This document shows positions 57,360 through 64,000 of a DNA stretch of 64,000 nt, one piece after another. Under the pieces are notes generated by a model that searched no databases, was not told the origin of the DNA, and saw only the letters and a list, made by a program, of their open reading frames with translations. The stretch spans positions 806,001 to 870,000 of the forward strand of contig JASJZH010000001.1 in NCBI GenBank assembly GCA_037178975.1, written 5' to 3'. How positions within the stretch are numbered: position 1 is the first letter of the stretch; each line of letters starts with the position of its first letter. Position numbers and translations under genes: made by a program. Source of the stretch: Oscheius tipulae (lineage: Eukaryota > Nematoda > Chromadorea > Rhabditida > Rhabditidae).

Positions 57360-58473
57360 TTAAGCGAACATTTCCTGTATCCTCTGTCGGCTATCGGGGT
57401 TGACGAGGATCCAGACGGCGGCCAGGGCGACTCCTACTCCGGCACCTGAAATTACTTTTGTAACGGGAAATAGACAAGTTTTTGGGGCCACAAGCCTTTC
57501 AGGATAAGATTCTTTGAAAACCTGACAACCACAGGAATCGAACCAGAGTCGTTCGGTTCGAAATGGCGTCGCTTACCATTACACCAACCTTTTCGCAAGG
57601 GCCAAGGGTTAGAACCCGTCCGGGGTCAACTTTTTTCTGCAAAGAACCATTTTGTAGGATTAGTGAGATATTAAGAAAAGATTAGCTAATGTTTCGAAAA
57701 GTGGCCAGAGAAGTCGTAAAAGTAAAGCAAATCTTACCAATTCCACTGGCTCTCAGGCCGTGAGGACTTCTGTACAGAGCTCCAGTCAGTGCTCCGGCAC
57801 CGATTCCATTCAAGTCGTCGTCAGCTCGCACGGATCGCAGTCCAATTTCTAGGGCGGAGTAGAGAAAGACGACAGCTCCGGCCGGCTGAGCGTATCCGGA
57901 GCCGTGTTTCACCGTCGCGTTGACAATTCTCGTCATCCACGGTTTTCCGGTCTAAATTTTTGAAAACTTGGTAGAAAGTTATAGGGAAACTAACCAATTT
58001 CCTCGTCTCCGGATTCATCATTTCTCCCAGACAGCCGCGAGCTGATCCAACCGCGAAACCTCCGCCAACTCCCCAGCCAATATGTCCCAGAGCGAATTCG
58101 AATTTTCCCTTGCCCGTCACGCCGCCATCTGGCATGATATACTGTGGGCTTGAGTTAGCGAAAATCGTGGGGTCCATCTGGAAAAATGATCATTTTTATG
58201 GTAAAAAGACCAAAATACCTGTAAGTACGGACTCATTTGCCTGGAAATCGGGACGCCGGCGTGTTTGATCTGATCCAGGGCCAAGACAGGCGTGTGGAAG
58301 CCGGCAGACGAGCTGGCATCGTGTCCGCCAGAGGTGCCAGTGTCTCCGGATCCAAAAGAGCCAAAGCTCATCCCGCCGCTGAGATCCATGGCTCCGGAAG
58401 GAGTCTCGACGTGGCTAGACGAGCCGGCAGTTTTTTCATCTGTAGGAGAACCTCCCCAACCGAACCACGACAT
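57360..58473 (-). CDS. timm-23: mitochondrial inner membrane translocase TIM23
   Basis: Four exons (58219-58473, 57995-58177, 57738-57951, 57360-57445) join in phase to 245 residues. Residues 1-100 are a Gly/Ser-rich hydrophilic intermembrane-space region ending in PYLQ-MDPTIFANSSPQYIMPDG, the element conserved in TIM23. The rest is the Tim17/22/23 membrane domain with glycine-rich helices (FALGHIGWGVGGGFAVGSAR, AGAVVFLYSALEIGLRSVRA, LNGIGAGALTGALYRSPHGL, AGVGVALAAVWILV). It forms the channel that imports presequence proteins. A GTTCCAG acceptor directly abuts the ATG. Intron 3 has a tRNA-like repeat. The SKP1 gene follows 641 bp downstream on the same strand. Confidence 0.95.
57524..57596 (-). 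repeat. tRNA-like sequence in TIM23 intron 3
   Basis: Minus strand: TTGGTGTAATGGTAAGCG (box A) and CTGGTTCGATTCCTGTGG (box B). Stems imperfect; shares its 3' part with 44185-44254. Confidence 0.55.
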
Positions 58474-60112
58474 CTGGAACGGGGCTTTGAGGCACACTTT
58501 AACGATAGAAAGTGAAAAAAAAGTGCAATTCTGATATTTTTTCGGTCTCTAGTCGTTCTTCTCTTTTTTCAAGCTTTTAACAGCAACATTTGCAGAAAGT
58601 AACGCAAGCAAAAGCACAGTATAGCGCCAAGAGCAGAATTGACGGCGTAAACAGTTTGCTAACATTACACAAGCAACTAGTAGCCATTTTTCTTTCAATT
58701 TTTGGCAGAGTTCGCATGAAACAATGGTAACGAGCTAGAGAATATTCACTTTAGACAATTTACTGGATCAGTAGAGGAGCTCCAAGCAATGAATTGCGTC
58801 ATGGAGTGTAAAAGCTCATATTTGGCCAACGCGAGTGTTTTTTTATTAATCTTTATAGCCAGAATTTAATCCAGAGACCATTTTATAAGTAAAAGACGAT
58901 AAAATATCGTAGAAATGAATAAAAAAAAGAGAAAATGAGGCAACTCCCACTGGCTTGAGTCCAAGAAGTTAAAGGACTGCCTTGCCCGTTTCGAAATCGC
59001 CCCGAGAACCCAGACAGAGAACTTCGTCTGCTCGGAGAACACCCACTCTATTCCTATTCCTCTTCCTTCTTCTCACTTCCCACGTCGAATTTAATGCAAA
59101 AAAGAGGAGGAATTGTTTCTAGACCTTGCTACCAGTCCATTATAGTACTGAAGAGAACCATTTTATCGTGTCTCGGTGCTCATTTACACAATTTCTCTGG
59201 AGTTTTCTTGTTGTTTTCGATGGGAAGCACGAGTAAACCGCTCCTAGGCGAGCGCTAGAGTATGAGCAGACCCTGGCTCATATGCTTTGCTTGCAAAGCT
59301 CATTTTCAGAATATACAGTACTGCGTAAACTGGCTGAAACCCTTGTGAATCTTGTACAAATAAGCAAAAATTCTTCCCAAAAGTTTCCCAGTGCTAGAGA
59401 AAAGAAGGTGACGGAAAAGCTTGAGAAATATCGTCACAATAGGTCAGGAATCGCAGAAACGTGATCGTAGACTATGAAAATGACTCTATGAAGCTATTTT
59501 CCCCATAAAATTCAGAAATACTGTCTTAATTTCACTATTTCCACGTCTCTGTCTCACGTTTGGTCACAGACCCTCTGTCTAAATTACCCACGCTCAAAAC
59601 TTGTTTGTTTCCACTGGAAATCGCCTATTTTACTCTGCTCTCGTCACTTGTTGCCATCGAGAACTTTCCCTCACTTGAATAGAGGACCCTTGTTGACAAA
59701 ATACCATATTTATTTGTCCTTTGATGGCGAGACAGTGACGAAACTTTGCACCCTCTACTCTATTCTGGCCCGAACAATGGCCCGCATGAGATAAGAAAGC
59801 CGATCATAGGTAACAGTTCGCCGCTTCCTCTTCAGTTTTTCTCCCTTTTCTGATGTAATTCACGTGGATAGACCTGAACAATGGGGAGACGTTCAGCGAA
59901 CAGTTGTTGCCCGGAGGCCATTACTTGGCGATTTTCATGGTTCTAGAGCCATGAAAATCAAATTTTCGATTTATCGTCATTTTTCACTAATTATAGCTCC
60001 CAGCTTATGATTTACTTGTTGCAGACCCCCAATGAGTCGAATTCTAGCCATTTCTGGTCTCGTAATAGGTGCTGTTTGGTACCTGAAAGTTCATTTTTAG
60101 AGTTTCCATGTT
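58474..60112. other. intergenic region
   Basis: About 1.6 kb between divergent TIM23 (-) and the PRELI gene (+). A 60-codon open frame at 59282-59464 (Lys/Glu-rich after a TTTTCAG) could be a stray exon, but nothing joins it. Confidence 0.4.
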
Positions 60113-60561
60113 TACAATTTTACAATTTACAATTTATTGTCGGAATCAAGGGGTTGCTATCATGTCAGGGCTCCCTTGCCGCTCCCATAGCACGAGCTCG
60201 CTCTTCGCCTCCCTCTATTGTCTACCGCATCCACGTGACTGAAGTTCGTCCGAGGCGACCACAGGCTTTCTTCAATTCATCTTCCCATCTCATGCACGGT
60301 CTCCCTAGAGCTCGTCTCTGATCTCCTTCCATCTCGGCCATTTTTCCTCGTCCATGCCTCCTCATTCCTCGCACGATCCCGCCAGACGTTGAGTTGGCTT
60401 CGCGCCATGGGTGTTGACGTGACGATCCCTCTGTGTCGCAGTGCTGGGACCGGAATTTCTTCTTTCCACAAACGGCGACGGCGATGGTAGGCCACTAGAG
60501 AGTGCTTGAAGAAGCGAGCGCACAGTTTGTGAAAATAAAGAAAATTGAAAATAAAGAAAAA
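60113..60561 (-). mobile_element. short RTE-type retroelement (second copy)
   Basis: A 449-bp element flanked by the 10-mer TTTCCATGTT (60103-60112 and 60562-60571). Read on the minus strand it begins with the same 140-bp head as 5071-5509 (CACAAACTGTGCGCTCGCTT), then encodes RTE-like RPCMRWEDELKKACGRLG in the 3' half. It ends in a repetitive ATTGTAAA tail. There is no reverse transcriptase. Confidence 0.85.
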
Positions 60562-61046
60562 TTTCCATGTTATAGAACCCGAAATAGCCACTTCACTTCA
60601 AAAAGTACAGCTTTTGTTTCGGAGGTGTAAAACTGAATTTGACAGTCCGAAACACCCTGTATTTCCATTTCTGGACATTGTGGTGGAAAATGATGACTTT
60701 TGGAAGCTCGTTTTCGGCAAAAGTTCAGTTTTTTCATGTATAAAACTCAAAATTGTGGATCTCCAGCCTTTTGCCGCTTATCAAACTTTCTGTAAATGCT
60801 GTTTTTCAGATTTCCTTGTCAGGAAGCCCCCCAAAATTCTCGATTTCCCGACTGCTCGTTTTTTGCTTCTGCTGCCAGACACACTCTGGTCGGCTGATAT
60901 TTGCTCTGGTCTCTTTGCGTCATTCGTTTCCTTTAACTTTCTCTCCTTCCAGCTTCAATTAATCATTTGTTTTAGCCCTACTCGATCTCTTCCGTAGGAA
61001 TATCTCCTCCTATCTCAACGAGCAGCAATAGAAGTCGGATACAGTC

Positions 61047-62565
61047 ATGAAGATTTGGACCTCAGAGCATGTTTTTGAGTGAGTTTTTTTTAAAATCTTT
61101 TTTCCCTATCTTGGAAGTTCTGTCTTCAAATTTTGAGCCTTCGTGGGACTGGCATATCTCCAAAATGTATAGCAGCTCTTGACGGCAAAATTACATGGAC
61201 GAAAAGAGCATTCCATAATCCTAGGACCGCAAACTGGTGTAAAGGGGCGGTTAAAATCATCTACTCTAATAAAAGTTGAATTACAGGTGGTTTTGACCCC
61301 AAAAATATCATCAAAATCGTCATTTTCGTAGCCATTGCCATTACAAACCACTCTTTTTTTCAGACACGACTGGGAGACCGTAGTAAACGCCGCCTGGAGA
61401 AAATACCCGAATCCGATTAGCAGCGGCGTGACAGGCATGGATGTCATTCGTCAGTCCCTAGAAGCAGGTACCTTTACTTACTTTTTTATTGGAAAGATTC
61501 GATTTTTCAGGCAAAATACTCTCAGAGCGCATTATCCAGTCCCACTTCCACATTCCCAGCTGGGCCACCAAGTTGACAGGCTTCTCCGGGACACAATATT
61601 CACACGAGTACACAGTCATTGACCCGACAGAACAGTCCATGACGCTGACAACGAGAAATGTAGGGTTTTCGACCAATTTTGGCGTAAATTCATCCTTTTA
61701 GCTAAACGGAGCCTCTTTTCTCCGAGTAGACGAAAAGTTGACCTATATGCCTTTGCCAACTGACCCCACAAAGTGAGTCCTTTTCATACATTTTTTACTC
61801 AAAAACCGCATTTCAGAACAATCCTGAAACAAGAGGCCATGGTCTCCGTCACCTTGCCAGCTTTCGGCGACTACTGCGAGAAGACCTTCCTCAGTGTGTA
61901 TTCTTCTAATGCGGCAAAGGTTCGTGGACTTTTTTTAAAGGATTTTGGCAAAGTTGGGAAGGAATGAGGTAAATAAGCGGTAGGAAAGATCAGATGGTTT
62001 CTGAAAACTTTTGAAGCGAGAATATGAGCAAAAGATCCATGCCAAACCCGGTTTTGTCTAACAAAAACTCATTTTCTCTGTAAATTTGTTGCAAAAGTTG
62101 ACGTTGTTTGGAATCAAAACCTCCCCTTTTTGTGGATATTTTTATCTCAGGGATTCGAACCCGTGACTTGAAGGTGGCCAGGCGAGTATTTTACCACTGC
62201 ACCACACGCAAAATCATAAAAAATGACATACTCCGCGTAGGGGGGAGTAAGTAAGGCGTTCAATAATAGAAAAGATGCACAGGGCCGAGGAGAACTTTTT
62301 TGTTATTGTTGATATTTTGTTGCCTCACATGGCTCACTCTTTAGCTCTCAGATTACGGATCAAACGGCGGATGTTGCGATCGACCCTCGGACTGGAAACA
62401 TCCCTTTTTACCTTGTCGAACCGTCGTTTTCAGGGTCGCGTCGGCGTGGAATGGGTAATCGACCATCTGAAGAAGGAATGGCGCGACCTGTCGGACAAGG
62501 TCTCCTCCGGAGTGCACGAAATGGAGGAGAAGCTGCGTCACGCCTGGCAAGATCAGACCAGATAG
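61047..62565 (+). CDS. PRELI/MSF1 family lipid transfer protein (PRELID3/slowmo-like)
   Basis: Six exons (61047-61078, 61364-61467, 61511-61659, 61702-61772, 61817-61919, 62434-62565) join in phase to 196 residues, the usual size of slowmo-type proteins. It begins MKIWTSEHVFEHDWETVVNA, the hallmark PRELI start, followed by YPNPISSGVTGMDVI, SHEYTVIDPTEQSMTL, LRVDEKLTYMPLPTDP, TILKQEAMVSV and SVYSSNAAKGRVGVEWVID. The family transfers phosphatidylserine or phosphatidic acid across the mitochondrial intermembrane space with a TRIAP1-type partner. The KIWTSEHVF start and SSNAAKGR block favour PRELID3/slowmo over PRELID1. Intron 5 (514 nt) holds a tRNA-like repeat. Confidence 0.93.
62152..62213 (-). 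repeat. tRNA-like sequence in the PRELI gene intron 5
   Basis: Minus strand: TGGTGCAGTGGTAAAATAC (box A, as in tRNA-Gly) and CGGGTTCGAATCCCTG (box B) with CTCGCCTGGCCACC between. The acceptor stem is poor, so probably a tRNA-Gly-derived repeat. Confidence 0.55.
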
Positions 62566-64000
62566 CCCCGTGACGATTTTCTTCCGCCATTTTTTGCCGT
62601 CTTTCCGTCCCTTTCTTCTTCATAGACAATCCCCAACTTTTTCAGCTTTTACATCTTTGAGACGGGTCTCCCCTCGTTTTTACCTTGTTCAGGTCCTTTT
62701 GATAGAGTTTACTGCCCTCCCGGTGTCGCTGTCTCTAGTTCTCATATCCTTCTCGTCACACAGCCAAATAGAGTAATTTTTATTAGATTAAAGACTTATA
62801 AAACTTTATTTTTTTAAAGACATGACGCAAGTAGCAGCATGGCAGGCTCCCACGTCACGGTCAGACTCAATAAATTTTGTTCTGGAATCATTTTTGTAGA
62901 CTTTTTCCCGTCGAAAATTCGAAATTGTGAGCTGAAGTTTGCCAAGCAAGGACTCTATAGTCTATTTCAAACGTCCACAATTTTTTACAAATTTTTTTTA
63001 AAGGCTCTCGCGAGGGAAACTTTTTTTTCCTCGAATTTGTTGTCAAGCAGGGCTCTGGATTGAAACCGACTGCGCTACGCGAAATTTGAATCCAGATCAT
63101 TGCGGGGGAACTTAAATCAACTAGCTTACGTGACTTCCTTGGACGGACTGATAACACTGTCAGTGTTGTCGCGTACACTTGTGATGCTCTTGTATATATG
63201 TACATCTCGTCATGAGCCATGTTCAAAATGTGAAAAAAGAGGCAAAGCAAATATCGCGGAAGAACAGATGTAGTCTGCTTTCTCTAGGATACTGAAAAAG
63301 TACAGTCAAGAAAGAACACGTGGTTGTTGATGACGACGAAAAAGCCCAGTCCGACAGAGTTGGTGCCCATAATTATTCTCTCCATCGTTATTCTAATGGC
63401 ATGTACAGTTTTTGGACAGTCTGACTCACCCGATGGAGCAGTGCTCGTCGGAACCTTTAGAAACACCGCTGTGCTCCCTCGTACACGTGAAAGACAGCTT
63501 GTAGAGCGTGAACCAGGAAAAGTAATGGCTACGTAGATTGGAACATACTTTTTTGCATCGAAGGACGGACTTCTAGATGGTTTGAGATGAAGACAGCATT
63601 TTGAATACCTACGTTCCTCCTGCTCAGGCTGCTCATTTTGCAGGGTTTTGATCAGAATTAAAATTATCGTTGGTCGACAGCACATGTGGTGGTAATGGAG
63701 AGAGACTTCTGACTAGGTAAGCTTCATATCGGCTGTTTCACAACGTCGGTAAGGCGGGCTGGGTAGAACTATGACTAATGGCTAAATCATATCTTACTCA
63801 CTACTTACTCCTTTTCCATGTTTGACTAGCTCTTCTGACTCAGCTTCTCCAGTGTTCTTTTGATTTGTGTTGACAAACGCCCTTTACGAATTTTAAAAGT
63901 AAGATGATTTCTTGCCAGATCTTTCTCGATCGCGCCAGACAGCTTCAAAACTGTCCTGCGGGATACCGACTCATGACCGAATGTTTTTTGTTCTGTCCGA
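62566..64000. other. 3' flank and window end, no confident gene
   Basis: An open frame at 63330-63536 starts MTTKKPSPTELVPIIILSIV and contains one hydrophobic stretch, so a tiny membrane protein is possible, but the opposite strand is equally open. No call made. Confidence 0.4.

Noticed and set aside
59282..59464. Lys/Glu-rich 60-codon frame between TIM23 and the PRELI gene
   Set aside because: Acceptor-like TTTTCAG is present, but no other exon or recognisable family supports it.
63330..63536. 69-codon plus-strand frame with one hydrophobic stretch
   Set aside because: Possible small membrane protein, but there is no splice or conservation support and the minus strand is open across the same interval.

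Overview
This is nuclear DNA of a small-genome invertebrate animal. Every confident gene is interrupted by spliceosomal introns, many of only 36-57 nt, with extended TTTTCAG-type acceptors. Most genes also have such an acceptor within about 0-26 nt of the start codon, and same-strand genes are closely spaced, as in an animal that uses spliced-leader trans-splicing and operons. Together with a protostome-type Toll receptor, an EB-module secreted protein and a PAR-6 gene, this suggests an ecdysozoan, most plausibly a nematode. The species cannot be named from the sequence alone.

Layout. 1-1.8 kb holds the 3' part of a frameshifted non-LTR retrotransposon. 2.4-4.5 kb (+) carries two tandem kinase domains, the first 5'-truncated. 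4.6-6.2 kb (-) is a second, internally deleted retrotransposon copy with a 439-bp RTE-derived element inserted in it, bounded by a 12-bp target-site duplication. 6.6-20.6 kb is a five-gene minus-strand block, in transcription order RWDD1, PAR-6, a C15orf61 homologue, a small membrane/coiled-coil protein and medium-chain acyl-CoA dehydrogenase. 21.2-22.6 kb (+) encodes the EB-module protein. 22.6-37 kb is repeat-rich with a few tentative genes, including a candidate secreted peptide precursor behind a TATA box (27.0-27.75 kb). 37.0-43.9 kb (-) is a complete 13-exon Toll receptor with a tRNA-Trp gene antisense in one intron. 44-55 kb is gene-poor, with purine tracts and tRNA-like repeats. 55.3-58.5 kb (-) carries SKP1 and TIM23. 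61.0-62.6 kb (+) carries a PRELI/slowmo gene.

The identified genes cover housekeeping roles (mitochondrial beta-oxidation, protein import and lipid transfer, ubiquitin ligase, ribosome-associated factor), cell polarity (PAR-6) and innate recognition or adhesion (Toll). Spliced models for ten genes were assembled by hand; exon coordinates, phases and splice sites were checked for internal consistency and each gives one uninterrupted frame. Repeats include a dispersed 20-nt-arm hairpin in about ten copies, foldback MITEs, tRNA-derived sequences and strand-asymmetric GAGACA tracts.
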